IMG/VR virus record: IMGVR_UViG_3300047510_003167
Span: 1 to 64,000 of that record
DNA from: a virus
Length of the DNA stretch: 64,000 nt
Strand: one strand, 5' to 3'
Under the pieces are notes generated by a model that worked only from the letters and a program-made list of their open reading frames with translations, was not told where the DNA came from and made no database searches. Numbering within the stretch: position 1 is the stretch's first letter; each line of letters opens with the position of its first letter. The position numbers and the translations under genes are program-made. Below are positions 15,644-24,844 of the stretch, one piece after another.

Positions 15644-16342
15644 ATGGCGGGCTTAATCCCACTAGGTTCAGTTATTGATCCAAGCAAAGATATTTTTGCA
15701 ACAACGGGTGCCCACCTGGATTTACGCGTAATCCCTCAGTTTGGCGCACAGAAAGGGAAAAAGATTGACCCCAAATCAGCCAAGAGTCTGCTGCAGAATG
15801 TTTTAGTTGGCCAAGACAGGAAACCCTTGGTTCAACAACAAGGTAATGATTGGAAATGGAATTTTCCACTTACTTCAGGTTTTGGTCCACGCTCAGCTCC
15901 AACTGCAGGAGCCTCTTCTTATCATGAAGGAATTGACGTTGGCTTGGGTGCTGGGACTCAACTGACATACAAGGGGTCAGGCTCTTTTCAACCTAATAAG
16001 GGTTACGGGAGCTTGATGACCACAGACGCGCAGGGCCAGCCGTATGAGCTTAGGTTTCTGCATACGCAACCAGGGAAAGCAACTTCTGTAGCAAGTACCG
16101 GCACCCAGACACCACAGACAAGTGCTCAGGTGAATCCAGATGATTCGGCAAATAAACTTCTTCAACTCTTGTTTGGAGAAAAAGAAAAACCTTCTTTGTC
16201 TCAACAAATTATTGGACAAGTTCTTGAGGCAAAGTTAGCTAACAGGGGTCAAAGTTTTCTGGGTAATTACACATCTTTGATGGGTGCTAATCCATACGAA
16301 GAATTTTTACTGGATCCCGCCAAGGCTGGAATCTACGGTTGA
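15644..16342 (+). CDS. Degenerate M23 (LytM-like) peptidase domain virion protein (232 aa)
   Basis: Residues ~78-142 resemble M23 zinc endopeptidases, which cut peptidoglycan cross-bridges. There is a 'SGFGPRSAP' strand, 'HEGIDVG' giving the H94-D98 zinc ligands, and 'LRFLH' ending at H140, the expected second His of the HxH motif. The first His of HxH is replaced by Phe138, so catalysis is doubtful. The C-terminal ~80 residues are a separate helical region. It is probably a tail- or capsid-borne wall-interacting protein. Confidence 0.6.
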   Translation: MAGLIPLGSVIDPSKDIFATTGAHLDLRVIPQFGAQKGKKIDPKSAKSLLQNVLVGQDRKPLVQQQGNDWKWNFPLTSGFGPRSAPTAGASSYHEGIDVGLGAGTQLTYKGSGSFQPNKGYGSLMTTDAQGQPYELRFLHTQPGKATSVASTGTQTPQTSAQVNPDDSANKLLQLLFGEKEKPSLSQQIIGQVLEAKLANRGQSFLGNYTSLMGANPYEEFLLDPAKAGIYG

Positions 16343-16353
16343 TTATCTGCTTT

Positions 16354-16359
16354 TATAAT
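16354..16359 (+). promoter_or_regulatory. Candidate -10 box TATAAT
   Basis: Perfect TATAAT 22 bases before the GTG at 16382; GAGGGA lies between as Shine-Dalgarno. Confidence 0.45.
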
Positions 16360-16381
16360 TAAAAAATGAGGGAATTCAAAA

Positions 16382-16843
16382 GTGCATTTATCTGACTTTG
16401 ATAAGAGTAGGGTCAGGTATCACCTGGGCTATTTCACTGTGTCGGTTCCTGCGGGTGATTACGCTCGCCTGGAAGAAGCAATGAATACAGTTCCGGATTC
16501 CTTTTTTTACGACAAAATTGTAATTCAACTTGGCCGTTGTGATACCGCTGAAAAGAAAACAGAAGTCGCAACGTCTCCTTCCACTCGTTTAGAAAGTATT
16601 GCTGGGGACGTTGATCGTACAATTAGATCAAGTAATGCCAAAGAAGCATTAAAAGTTTGGGACGAAATTTACCTATACGAAACCAATCGTCTGGCAAATA
16701 TTCTTTACGTTCCCAACTACAAAGATCCATTCCAGGCTCGTTATAGATACGAACGCTCTGGTGCAGAATTTATCCAGGCACTACCTGGGCCTGCCGATAC
16801 CGCAGTTGGATCCCGTCTTTATTTACATGAGGTTTGGCGCTAA
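16382..16843 (+). CDS. Putative neck/head-completion protein (153 aa)
   Basis: Starts with GTG at 16382 behind a GAGGGA Shine-Dalgarno. The first ~50 residues form a compact domain ('RYHLGYFTVSVPAGDYARLEEAM'), and the remainder is helical with conserved-looking aromatic residues. Size and location between capsid and tail-region genes fit a head-tail connector. That assignment is by context only. It joins the next gene by a TAATG overlap. Confidence 0.6.
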   Translation: MHLSDFDKSRVRYHLGYFTVSVPAGDYARLEEAMNTVPDSFFYDKIVIQLGRCDTAEKKTEVATSPSTRLESIAGDVDRTIRSSNAKEALKVWDEIYLYETNRLANILYVPNYKDPFQARYRYERSGAEFIQALPGPADTAVGSRLYLHEVWR

Positions 16844-17748
16844 TGGCTAACGGAAAATGGGTAAATGTTCCTGGTAAGGGTCGTCGCTTTTTAACAAGTG
16901 AGGGCGAATATCGCTATGGCGATCCCAACGCACCTTTGGCTCCTGCGGCAAGTGCAGTTAAAAGCTTTTTTGGCGGAATTTTAAACGCACAACCGCGCTT
17001 TTCTCCAGAGCAGATGCGTGGTTTAACTGCTCCTGGCCTGTCGTCCTCCGCTGGTGCAGCCGCAGGTCCATCCAAGGGACAGCAACGTCCTGATGGTAAG
17101 TTCTACACAGGCTCTCGATATGGCTGGCAATCAGGTTCTTCTGCTGCCCGTGCCGGTTTATTGGGCTCTGAAGTTGTGGGTGATGCAGCCTTTGGTGGTG
17201 CCCGCTCTCCCATGGGACCCCCGATTCCTGGGCGTATTGCCAACGCCCCCAGTCCCTTAGCCCTTCCTTTACCAACCTCCGGAAGCTCTTTTGCCACTGA
17301 TGGTTCGCCCGCAGATCGTGCATATCAACAAGAAGCTTCTCGTGTCGCCCAATTGACCGCACAAGATCCTGAACTTCAGCGTTACGAAAAAGCACGTAGT
17401 GCTGCCAAGACTCAAGAGGAGATGAACGCAGCTCGTGACATCGGCATGCAGATTTGGCAGCAAAAGTATGGCGGCACTCCCATGGGACAACCTGGTGGTG
17501 CGGTTGGTTCTTTTAATCCCTTGATGCAAAAAACCTTTGGCTATCAGGCGGGCATGTCTCCGAATCAGATTGCACAGACGATTACTAACCCTGCAGATAT
17601 TCCGGTTGCCCCTGGTGAGGCTCCGTATCAAACAGGTGATTTTGGCACACGCGTGGGAGTTACCGGTTATGATCCGGTCAAGTATGGAATCACGCCTGAA
17701 ATGATTGAGCAACTTAAAGCTCAGTCCCTGGCACAAGCTCGAAAATAA
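16843..17748 (+). CDS. Low-complexity virion-region protein (301 aa)
   Basis: ATG at 16843 shares a base with the previous TAA and is preferred to a TTG at 16834. The product is rich in Pro, Gly, Ala and Gln, apparently disordered except for short helices (~165-205 and the last 20 residues). No domain is recognised. It may be a disordered head or tail linker. Confidence 0.65.
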   Translation: MANGKWVNVPGKGRRFLTSEGEYRYGDPNAPLAPAASAVKSFFGGILNAQPRFSPEQMRGLTAPGLSSSAGAAAGPSKGQQRPDGKFYTGSRYGWQSGSSAARAGLLGSEVVGDAAFGGARSPMGPPIPGRIANAPSPLALPLPTSGSSFATDGSPADRAYQQEASRVAQLTAQDPELQRYEKARSAAKTQEEMNAARDIGMQIWQQKYGGTPMGQPGGAVGSFNPLMQKTFGYQAGMSPNQIAQTITNPADIPVAPGEAPYQTGDFGTRVGVTGYDPVKYGITPEMIEQLKAQSLAQARK

Positions 17749-17753
17749 CCAGT

Positions 17754-18011
17754 TGTTAAACTAGGTTTACTTGGCACCACACTTCGTGGGTAAGTCCACC
17801 TGCTGGATAACAGATCTTTTGATCTACGGAGGCCAGCGTTGTTGCTTTAAACCAATGATTCTTTGCCCTAATTTTCTTCGTCGCCTTGTTGCCAAACTTA
17901 GTGTGATTCTCGCACTTCAAGCTGTGTTTACTCCCGCACTCAGGGCCGCGTCAAATTGGGTAGGAGCATGAGAAAGAGCCAAAAAAAGAAGAAGTAAAAA
18001 CATCAAAGCCC
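17754..18011 (+). promoter_or_regulatory. Structured leader before the GH104 lysin gene
   Basis: A 263-base gap with an extended -10 box (TGTTAAACT, 17754-17762). A GTGG/CCAC hairpin follows (17786-17799). A nested stem then comes: GCTGG (17802-17806) with CCAGC (17833-17837), enclosing AGATC/GATCT around TTTT. The open frames here (a TTG-started 66-codon frame on plus, a start-less frame on minus) have no convincing protein character. The stretch is best read as a long 5' leader. Confidence 0.45.
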
Positions 18012-18722
18012 ATGAACGAAAGAGAGTTTTTAAAGCAATTTAGAAACAGTCCCGAAGGTAAAAAACTTCTGGAGACTATTTCTTTTGCTGAAGGAACTCG
18101 CCGTTCTAATCCCACCGACTCTTATCGAGTCATGTTTGGTGGTGGACTTGCGCCTAGCCTTAAGGCACACCCGGACAAAGTGATTTCCAGCCCCGGAGGT
18201 TACTCAAGCGCTGCAGCAGGTCGTTACCAGTTCCTCCCAGGAACCTGGCAATCACAAGCGTCTCGCCTAGGTTTGTCTGGCTTTGGACCTGAAGAGCAAG
18301 ATATTGCCGCTCTGTCATTGGCAAGAAATCGTTTAATGCCTATTGGTGGTTTATCTGTTCTTCAAAAAGAGGGTCTAAGTTCCAGGGTTGCTGCCAAACT
18401 TTCTCCCGAATGGGCCTCGTTTCCTACGGAGTCAGGTCGTAGTTACTATGGTCAACCAGTAAAATCTTTATCAGAATTACAAAAGGTTTACCAATCAACT
18501 TCAGGGCCTACACCTGCAACTACCGCTCCGGCCCCCACCCCATCTCAACAAAAAGCAGCTAAAGGAAATTCCTTAGCTCAAGAGCTTATTGAACAACTGA
18601 TTAAATCTCGAATTCCCGCCATATTACAACAAAGAAGTAGCTTGGCATCTCCTGACGAATTGGTCTCTTTCTCTAATTCGATGATGCCATTACCTGATGA
18701 CTATTTAAACATGTTTGTCTAA
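18012..18722 (+). CDS. GH104 lytic transglycosylase (lambda R-like endolysin)
   Basis: Residues ~18-165 match the lambda gpR family. The features are 'SFAEGT' with catalytic Glu27, 'HPDKVI', 'AAGRYQFLPGTW', 'LGLSGFGPEEQD' and 'EWASFPTESG' followed by 'YYGQ'. These enzymes cleave the glycan strand between MurNAc and GlcNAc, forming a 1,6-anhydro product. A C-terminal extension (~165-236) with a Pro/Thr linker and a helical tail is not part of the catalytic domain and may anchor it in the virion or wall. The gene overlaps its downstream neighbour by one base. Confidence 0.88.
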   Translation: MNEREFLKQFRNSPEGKKLLETISFAEGTRRSNPTDSYRVMFGGGLAPSLKAHPDKVISSPGGYSSAAAGRYQFLPGTWQSQASRLGLSGFGPEEQDIAALSLARNRLMPIGGLSVLQKEGLSSRVAAKLSPEWASFPTESGRSYYGQPVKSLSELQKVYQSTSGPTPATTAPAPTPSQQKAAKGNSLAQELIEQLIKSRIPAILQQRSSLASPDELVSFSNSMMPLPDDYLNMFV

Positions 18723-19039
18723 TGGCATCCCTCAGAAATAGGTCCGATTACGTTGACGATTACACCCCAGGGGAGGCCTCAAGCCTCCTTGGGGGAAGTC
18801 GCTATACAGCCTTCACTTCTCTCCCTGGAAGCCTGGGAAATCTCTCAGGTGAGAACAAAAGGAGTTTAATCGGACGTATTTTTGATCGGTTAAGCGCCTT
18901 TGAGTCTGCCGAACAATCTCCCGGCGATAACTTCCAAAGATTTTTATCTTTGTATCAAAATCCCGACAAACTAGCCGAAAGCAAGATGAAAGTTCCTGTA
19001 GGCTTCAATCAGGCCTACGGGCTTTCGTCAATGTTTTAA
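18722..19039 (+). CDS. Small virion-region protein (105 aa)
   Basis: Starts at the A of the preceding TAA. The 105-residue product is polar with a 'FDRLSAFESAEQSPGDNFQRF' helical region and ends in 'GLSSMF'. It is co-translated with the GH104 gene, so a function linked to lysis or virion placement is possible. No family is recognised. Confidence 0.7.
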   Translation: MASLRNRSDYVDDYTPGEASSLLGGSRYTAFTSLPGSLGNLSGENKRSLIGRIFDRLSAFESAEQSPGDNFQRFLSLYQNPDKLAESKMKVPVGFNQAYGLSSMF

Positions 19040-19109
19040 TTTAAATTCGTTCCATTAGAATGTCAGTATTGAAAGAAGGTCCTAATAAGGGCTAAAAGGG
19101 GATTTGTAA

Positions 19110-19892
19110 ATGGCATCGACTTCTACCAATAAGCAACCTGTTTTTACAGACCGCCCGTTGTTTGACGTTGTGCGTGTTACGACGCAAACCGTTGGTAGCG
19201 CTACCACCAACACCTTGTTTGTTCAAGGTGGCCAAGCGCCGTCCATCTTGGTTGACATGGACGCAACCTTGAGTGATGACAACAATAATGGTGGTGTCGT
19301 TGATTCCATTACGATTACTCGTAACGACTTTTACCGTGATGCAGACTATACGGTGAATGCAGCAACTTCTGGCACTGCTATTTCTATCATTAGCGGTCAG
19401 ATTGTTAATGTTCAATCGACAGGCGTTTTAACAGGTTCGGGAGCAGCTAGCGGTGTCGGGTACTACACGTATACTGGATCTTCTGCTCTTGCGGGCATTA
19501 ACACGGCTTTACATTATTCTGGTGGTATTGCCAGTGGTTTTGTCTTTAACGGCATTGGTTATGGCAACCAGCCTGCGGTAACTTTTGTTTTCTATCACAC
19601 TCGTAACACCACCACGCCCATCCCTGGTTCTGGTGACTACCGCATTGTGTTTGCAAAGACTGTTGGTGCAAATGTCCAGACAGTTGACTGCAGCGATTTA
19701 ATGCCTCAACTGGCAGCACCAATTGTGCAAGCAGGTAATACCACTGGCCTTGGTGAGACTGCACCCCTTCGCAATAAAGGTATTTACCTGGAGCGAGGCG
19801 ATCGTATTTATGTGGGTGTTTTCCCGGATGCTCCTAACGCTGCTGGATATGCCCCTGGTGCCCACGTAATTGCTCAGGGCGGTTTCTTCTAA
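19110..19892 (+). CDS. Beta-rich virion structural protein (260 aa)
   Basis: Has a good AAGGGG Shine-Dalgarno. The 260 residues are rich in Thr, Val and Gly with alternating hydrophobic strands. This is typical of tail or capsid structural proteins with jelly-roll folds. It ends 3 bases before the next structural gene. No family recognised. Confidence 0.7.
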   Translation: MASTSTNKQPVFTDRPLFDVVRVTTQTVGSATTNTLFVQGGQAPSILVDMDATLSDDNNNGGVVDSITITRNDFYRDADYTVNAATSGTAISIISGQIVNVQSTGVLTGSGAASGVGYYTYTGSSALAGINTALHYSGGIASGFVFNGIGYGNQPAVTFVFYHTRNTTTPIPGSGDYRIVFAKTVGANVQTVDCSDLMPQLAAPIVQAGNTTGLGETAPLRNKGIYLERGDRIYVGVFPDAPNAAGYAPGAHVIAQGGFF

Positions 19893-19895
19893 ACC

Positions 19896-21536
19896 ATGGC
19901 AGCAAAGCGTGGAAACACGTTTGGAAATTTTGGCGCAACAACAATTAGTGCGCCTAAGGGTGTTGTGCCAATTACCACGGAGTTTTCCAAGGGAAGCGTC
20001 CCTGATTCGATCTATACAATTGACCGCGAATCTGCTTGGTCCCGCTGGAGAAGAGGTTACGAGTTAGCCACCGCTTCGTCATATGACAACGAATACGAAT
20101 ATTCTTTTACTTACAACATTCCATTACCGCCGGGCGTAACGCCCATCACCGGAAACCTGCCTACTATTCCAGGTGTTTTTAAAGGGTTCCCAACAAGCAG
20201 CAAAGAGTTTGGCATGCACTGGGCCGGGGTTCGTGTTGCGGGCAGCCTGCGCATGGACAATATTCAATTTGCTAAAGGCTCAACGAACAGGTACTGGTTA
20301 GACGCTCATATGGAAGATTATGAGAACGTCGGTTTATTTTTTGATAATGAATTTGAAGTAGCATCTGCACCTGCATATATTGAATCTGTTACTGAAGATG
20401 ATGATTTTTGGTATGTAAAAATTGGTGGAAATTGGAGTCCATCTAATCCCTTGCCCCCTCCGCTCTATGTTCCTATCCCCGGCATCCCTGGTGGACTGAA
20501 GGCAATTAATGGCGAAATTCTGGAAGATCGAATCATTACCAAGGGTGGTGTTCCTATTACCAGGGATTCAATTGATCCGACAACTCAAAAACGCTATGGA
20601 TATGTACAGGCCGTTCTTGCGGACACCAATCCATTCACAGGTGTTTTAAAGCTGCGTAAAAGAGGATCTGTTGAATCAACACCTGATCGCACCTTTATTA
20701 CACCTGCAACCAGGCCGCCTTCAGTTGGTCGTTTCTTTATGACAGGAACACGTTATTGCTGTTCGTGTCAAGATTTCAACCGACGCGATTACGCGTTCAT
20801 GACTAATTTAAACAGCAGAAAAAATCGTTATTTTCCGCGTTCAAACATCGCATCTGTGAAGCCCGGACGCTACGAAGAAATGAAAGATCGTTCAGGTCTC
20901 ATCGATAACAGCGCAATGACATCTGCGACAACAAATCGCAATATGGCTGTTATTTCACCTGCACCAGAATATAATTTACCCCCTTCAATTACACCTAATT
21001 CAACAACAAAACAAGGGGCTACCAGAGATAATCCAGGTGTGTTTAGAGACTTTGGTTCGACTTATTTACGGGGTACGGCAGATCCATCTTTGCCGGGATC
21101 GAGTGCAGACGGTATACCCGAGTATGGCGATTATGCATCCACTGGAAATGTAATTACGTCTTTAACTGATTATTGGACACCTTTGCTAGACGAAACACGT
21201 TATTGCAAACATATCTATGCCATGAAGTTTAAAGAGGGAGTCTTCCCTCCAGAGCCCTCTGACTTCCCTGTGGCCCAAGACAGCATGGCCGAATGGGAGC
21301 AGAAACTTGTACGTGATACCGAAGAAAAACGAGTTGACGGAAGAATTAAACTTACTCAGAATGCCTTGGCATATATGGACGTACCTCCATACAACTGTCA
21401 GTCGCCCATGATGATGCCGATGATGCAAAAATTGTTTAATATTCCATCAAGCTTTGTTCGCATGCAAGGTTTTATCATGTACGACAAAGATGGAACACCA
21501 TACACTCCTTCGCTGGGGCAAAGACCTTCTGCCTAG
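19896..21536 (+). CDS. Structural protein with split SWIM-like zinc-finger motif (546 aa)
   Basis: The 546-residue protein follows the previous structural gene by 3 bases. Its N-terminal half is beta-rich with Pro-rich loops. Residues 288-293 read C-C-S-C-Q-D followed by Phe. Residues 437-439 read C-K-H, followed by 'IYAM'. Together 'CxCxDF...CxHIxAM' is the full ligand set and flanking pattern of a SWIM zinc finger, but about 145 residues separate the halves instead of the usual few. The inserted stretch is polar and loop-rich. The role is probably virion structure; the metal site is inferred. Confidence 0.6.
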   Translation: MAAKRGNTFGNFGATTISAPKGVVPITTEFSKGSVPDSIYTIDRESAWSRWRRGYELATASSYDNEYEYSFTYNIPLPPGVTPITGNLPTIPGVFKGFPTSSKEFGMHWAGVRVAGSLRMDNIQFAKGSTNRYWLDAHMEDYENVGLFFDNEFEVASAPAYIESVTEDDDFWYVKIGGNWSPSNPLPPPLYVPIPGIPGGLKAINGEILEDRIITKGGVPITRDSIDPTTQKRYGYVQAVLADTNPFTGVLKLRKRGSVESTPDRTFITPATRPPSVGRFFMTGTRYCCSCQDFNRRDYAFMTNLNSRKNRYFPRSNIASVKPGRYEEMKDRSGLIDNSAMTSATTNRNMAVISPAPEYNLPPSITPNSTTKQGATRDNPGVFRDFGSTYLRGTADPSLPGSSADGIPEYGDYASTGNVITSLTDYWTPLLDETRYCKHIYAMKFKEGVFPPEPSDFPVAQDSMAEWEQKLVRDTEEKRVDGRIKLTQNALAYMDVPPYNCQSPMMMPMMQKLFNIPSSFVRMQGFIMYDKDGTPYTPSLGQRPSA

Positions 21537-21545
21537 TTGTTAAGT

Positions 21546-21551
21546 TAAAAT
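21546..21551 (+). promoter_or_regulatory. Candidate -10 box TAAAAT
   Basis: GTTAAAATACAT 28 bases before the collagen-like fibre ATG. No -35 box seen. Confidence 0.35.
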
Positions 21552-21578
21552 ACATAAAGCGGAAAAGAATAAAAACAA

Positions 21579-24233
21579 ATGCTGCTCCTAACTTCAGTCT
21601 CAGACCAAGTACAGCTAGTTACCAGTGCTTCAGGTCTGGTTGAAGTTCATGTTTCGTATGCAGATAATCTCTCGGGTGTTGTTACCCCTGGAAGATTAAA
21701 CACACAAATTACGACCTCTGGTTCTTCTGTTATTGTTACTGCGCCAGCCGCAAATACTCAAAGAAACGTACGAAATATTAGCGCTCGAAATGAAACTGGT
21801 GGGACCAGGACGCTTACGGTCAATCATTTTGACGGTTCATTAACCAATACACTTTGGAATGGTGCGTTAGAAAATAACGAAGAGTTGGTTTTCACTCAAG
21901 AGGGTGAATGGTTCGTTTACGACGAGACAGGGCTTTCCAAGGTCTATAACATGATCGGGGCTACCGGCCCAGCTGGAAGTCCTGGTGGAGCTACAGGTGC
22001 AACCGGTATTGGTATTACGGGTGCGACAGGAGCAACAGGTGTTGGCACTACTGGTGCCACTGGTCCAACTGGGGTTGGAATAACAGGTGCCACTGGCCCT
22101 CAAGGAGCTACCGGCGTAGGAACCACTGGAGCTACTGGTATTGGCATCACAGGTGCTACAGGGGCTACGGGTGCCACTGGCGTTGGTGTCACTGGTGCTA
22201 CAGGGGTGGCTGGGGTAACTGGAGCAACTGGTGTTGGTATTACCGGCGTCACAGGGGCTACAGGTGCCACAGGTGCGGGAGTTACAGGAGCTACAGGTGT
22301 AAGTGGCGTGAGCGGTGCCACGGGGGCCACTGGTGCCGGTGTTACGGGAGCTACCGGGGTGCAAGGAGCGACAGGCGCGTTGGGAGCTACTGGTGCTACA
22401 GGGGCTGGCGTTTCTGGGGCAACAGGTGCTACTGGCCCAGCAGGTGTGTCCGCAGCAGGTCGTACATATTGGTTTCACTCCACGACAAGTGACATTAGTC
22501 CTTACGAAGAATTAATCGCAGATTTTCCTTCTTCTTTGGCAACTGATGACATGAGTGCCACTGTTGATAGCACCAGTGGTGAAGTTTTAATTGTTGGTCA
22601 CGTAACACCATCTGGTGATCCTGGCCTAGAAGTTTTTCCTCCAGGAAACTATACGTTTAATGTTTATCGTTACGTTGATACAACCAGTGGTGTAAGTGAG
22701 ATTGTTTTTCGGGTTTACAAAGTAGATACATTAAGTGGCAATGCAGAAACCGAATTATTTAATATCACCACAAATGAAATCAATGACACAGTTGCAACTT
22801 TTCAAAGCATTGCGTATACCCTTCCAACCCCTCAAAACGTTTTAGTAACAGATCGGATCGTTGTTAAAGCATATGCAAAAACAACGTATTCCGGAAATGT
22901 TGAAGTTCACTTTGTGCATGACGGCCCAACAACCGCTTCTTATGTACAAACAGCAATTGCCGCTGGAGCCGTTGGAGAAACTGGTGCGACAGGCGCTACA
23001 GGCGTAGGTGTCACGGGTGCTACAGGTGCCACTGGAGTTGGTATCACAGGTGCGACTGGCGCTACGGGAGCAGGAACAACTGGTGCCACAGGAGCTACGG
23101 GTGTCATTGGAGTCAGTGGGGCCACGGGTGCTATCGGTGCAACAGGAGCTACTGGCGTCGGCATCACCGGTGCGACGGGCGCTACTGGAGTAGGCATTAC
23201 GGGTGCGACGGGAGCAACAGGTATTGGTATCACGGGTGCAACGGGCGCTACTGGAGTAGGCATTACAGGTGCCACTGGAGTCGCTGGAGTTACAGGTGCG
23301 ACAGGAGCAACAGGCGTCGGTATTACTGGTGCAACTGGTGTAATTGGCGTCAGCGGAGCCACTGGAGCCACTGGTATAGGTATTACTGGTGCTACGGGGG
23401 TAATTGGCGTCAGTGGAGCTACCGGCGCAACAGGTGTAACTGGAGCTACGGGTGCCGGGGTAACTGGTGCGACAGGTGTAAGTGGGGTTGATGGTGCTAC
23501 AGGAGCTACGGGTGTAGGTATAACTGGTGCAACGGGAGCTACTGGCGTCGGCATCACCGGTGCTACAGGCGTTACAGGCGCCACAGGAGTTGGAGTCACG
23601 GGGGCCACCGGAGTCGTTGGTGTTACCGGAGCCACCGGAGTCACTGGAGCAACCGGTATTGGAGTTACTGGTGCCACTGGCGTAGTTGGCGTTAGCGGTG
23701 CTACCGGCGCCACTGGCGTAGCTGGTATTGATGGAGTTACCGGTGCTACGGGAGCTACTGGCGTTGGAGTGACTGGAGCTACCGGTGCTACAGGTGTTGC
23801 TGGTGTTGACGGAGTTACGGGCGCCACAGGCGTTACAGGTGCAACCGGTGTTGGCATCACAGGTGCCACAGGCGCCACGGGTGTTACAGGTCCCCAGGGT
23901 TCCGCTGCTCCTAAATCCATTACAATTATCAACCCAGGTGCAGCAGAAAAACTACCTCTGTTCTTTAATACAGAGTCAATTACATTCACAAAAATATGCT
24001 CCATTGTTGCTGGAACATCTCCTAGTGTTAGCTTTTCAATTAGATACGGTAGTAATTTTTCCGCTGCAGGAACAGAAGTTGTAACTGGAGGCATGACAGC
24101 TAACAACACAACAACAGGTGTTCATACAACCACTTTTAACAACGCAACAGTTGCAAGCGGAAACTTTGTATGGTTAACAACTACGGCATCATCTGGTCCC
24201 ACAACTACTTTTAATGTCACGTTAATTTTCTGA
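21579..24233 (+). CDS. Collagen-like fibre protein (884 aa)
   Basis: A probable host-recognition or surface fibre. An N-terminal beta domain (~1-124) is followed by a first Gly-X-Y tract (~125-290), a globular jelly-roll-like domain (~291-463), a longer Gly-X-Y tract (~464-774) and a C-terminal beta domain (~775-884). Nearly all triplets are GAT, GVT, GIT or GVG with Thr in the third position and very few Pro. Stability would therefore come from Thr-rich triple helix rather than hydroxyproline. Collagen-like phage fibres trimerise through their end domains. Antisense frames through the repeats encode Pro-rich shadows and are not genes. Confidence 0.88.
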   Translation: MLLLTSVSDQVQLVTSASGLVEVHVSYADNLSGVVTPGRLNTQITTSGSSVIVTAPAANTQRNVRNISARNETGGTRTLTVNHFDGSLTNTLWNGALENNEELVFTQEGEWFVYDETGLSKVYNMIGATGPAGSPGGATGATGIGITGATGATGVGTTGATGPTGVGITGATGPQGATGVGTTGATGIGITGATGATGATGVGVTGATGVAGVTGATGVGITGVTGATGATGAGVTGATGVSGVSGATGATGAGVTGATGVQGATGALGATGATGAGVSGATGATGPAGVSAAGRTYWFHSTTSDISPYEELIADFPSSLATDDMSATVDSTSGEVLIVGHVTPSGDPGLEVFPPGNYTFNVYRYVDTTSGVSEIVFRVYKVDTLSGNAETELFNITTNEINDTVATFQSIAYTLPTPQNVLVTDRIVVKAYAKTTYSGNVEVHFVHDGPTTASYVQTAIAAGAVGETGATGATGVGVTGATGATGVGITGATGATGAGTTGATGATGVIGVSGATGAIGATGATGVGITGATGATGVGITGATGATGIGITGATGATGVGITGATGVAGVTGATGATGVGITGATGVIGVSGATGATGIGITGATGVIGVSGATGATGVTGATGAGVTGATGVSGVDGATGATGVGITGATGATGVGITGATGVTGATGVGVTGATGVVGVTGATGVTGATGIGVTGATGVVGVSGATGATGVAGIDGVTGATGATGVGVTGATGATGVAGVDGVTGATGVTGATGVGITGATGATGVTGPQGSAAPKSITIINPGAAEKLPLFFNTESITFTKICSIVAGTSPSVSFSIRYGSNFSAAGTEVVTGGMTANNTTTGVHTTTFNNATVASGNFVWLTTTASSGPTTTFNVTLIF
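21955..22445 (+). repeat. First Gly-Ala-Thr triplet tract
   Basis: Tandem nine-base-type units encoding G-A-T and G-V/I-T triplets inside the fibre gene. Synonymous positions vary freely, so the repeat is kept at protein level, not by recent DNA duplication. Confidence 0.85.
22969..23902 (+). repeat. Second, longer Gly-Ala-Thr triplet tract
   Basis: About 930 bases of Gly-X-Y codons in the same fibre gene. Several blocks share a longer period of the form [11 protein letters not shown], with occasional 'GVIGVSGAT' and 'GVDGAT' variants. Confidence 0.85.
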
Positions 24234-24234
24234 T

Positions 24235-24822
24235 ATGGCCATTGAATTTATTGGAGCAAGTGGTGTTGCTGCTACAACAATGACACTTCCAGCTCACGTG
24301 TCCGGAGATATTATTGTTATGTTTGCGTATAGAAACGGTAGCAACACTGCACCTACACTTCCAGCTACATGGTCTGGCATAGGAGCTACTGGGGGTAACA
24401 CAAACTCATCTAGACTTGCTTACAAATTTGTAACCAGCGGAAACACTCCATCTAATACCTGGACAAACGCAACGCACTTAGTTGCACACGTTTATAGAGG
24501 ATGTTCAAATATAGGCGCTTTTGCTGGTAGCAGCCAAGCAGCTTCAACAACAATTACCTATCCTGCATTAAGCATGCAGAACACAAACGGACGAAGTATT
24601 GTTGCTGGTTTTGCTGGTCATCGTACTGCTACGAACGTTGAATTAGCACCGGCGGGCATGACGAACAGAGCATTTATTGGTGCCGGTCCAGAGTCTGCAG
24701 GACACGATACAAATACTGGTGTTACAAGTTGGTCTGCCACAAACGTAACAGTAAACACATCAGCGGCTTCTAGAAGCTGGACTTTAGAGCTAAAAAGCGA
24801 CGGCGTCTCAATCATCAGCTAG
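24235..24822 (+). CDS. Beta-sandwich fibre-associated protein (195 aa)
   Basis: Starts 2 bases after the collagen-like gene. The 195 residues begin 'MAIEFIGASGVAATTMTLP' and alternate short strands with Gly/Ser/Thr loops. This matches the small fibre-tip or lectin-like proteins often encoded beside phage fibres. It is likely to be attached to the fibre or to recognise a surface sugar. That function is inferred. Confidence 0.65.
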   Translation: MAIEFIGASGVAATTMTLPAHVSGDIIVMFAYRNGSNTAPTLPATWSGIGATGGNTNSSRLAYKFVTSGNTPSNTWTNATHLVAHVYRGCSNIGAFAGSSQAASTTITYPALSMQNTNGRSIVAGFAGHRTATNVELAPAGMTNRAFIGAGPESAGHDTNTGVTSWSATNVTVNTSAASRSWTLELKSDGVSIIS

Positions 24823-24844
24823 AGTTTAAAAAAACAAATCTGAA

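Noticed and set aside
17771-17971. A 66-codon plus frame starting with TTG in the gap before the GH104 gene
   Set aside because: No Shine-Dalgarno, hydrophobic/Cys mix unlike other genes; the stems and promoter fit a leader better. A start-less minus frame here with Cys/His/Lys pattern was likewise not convincing.
22940-24109. A 389-codon Pro/Val/Ala-rich frame on the minus strand
   Set aside because: It is the antisense shadow of the Gly-X-Y repeats; the PVAPVTP pattern follows from the collagen-like codons.
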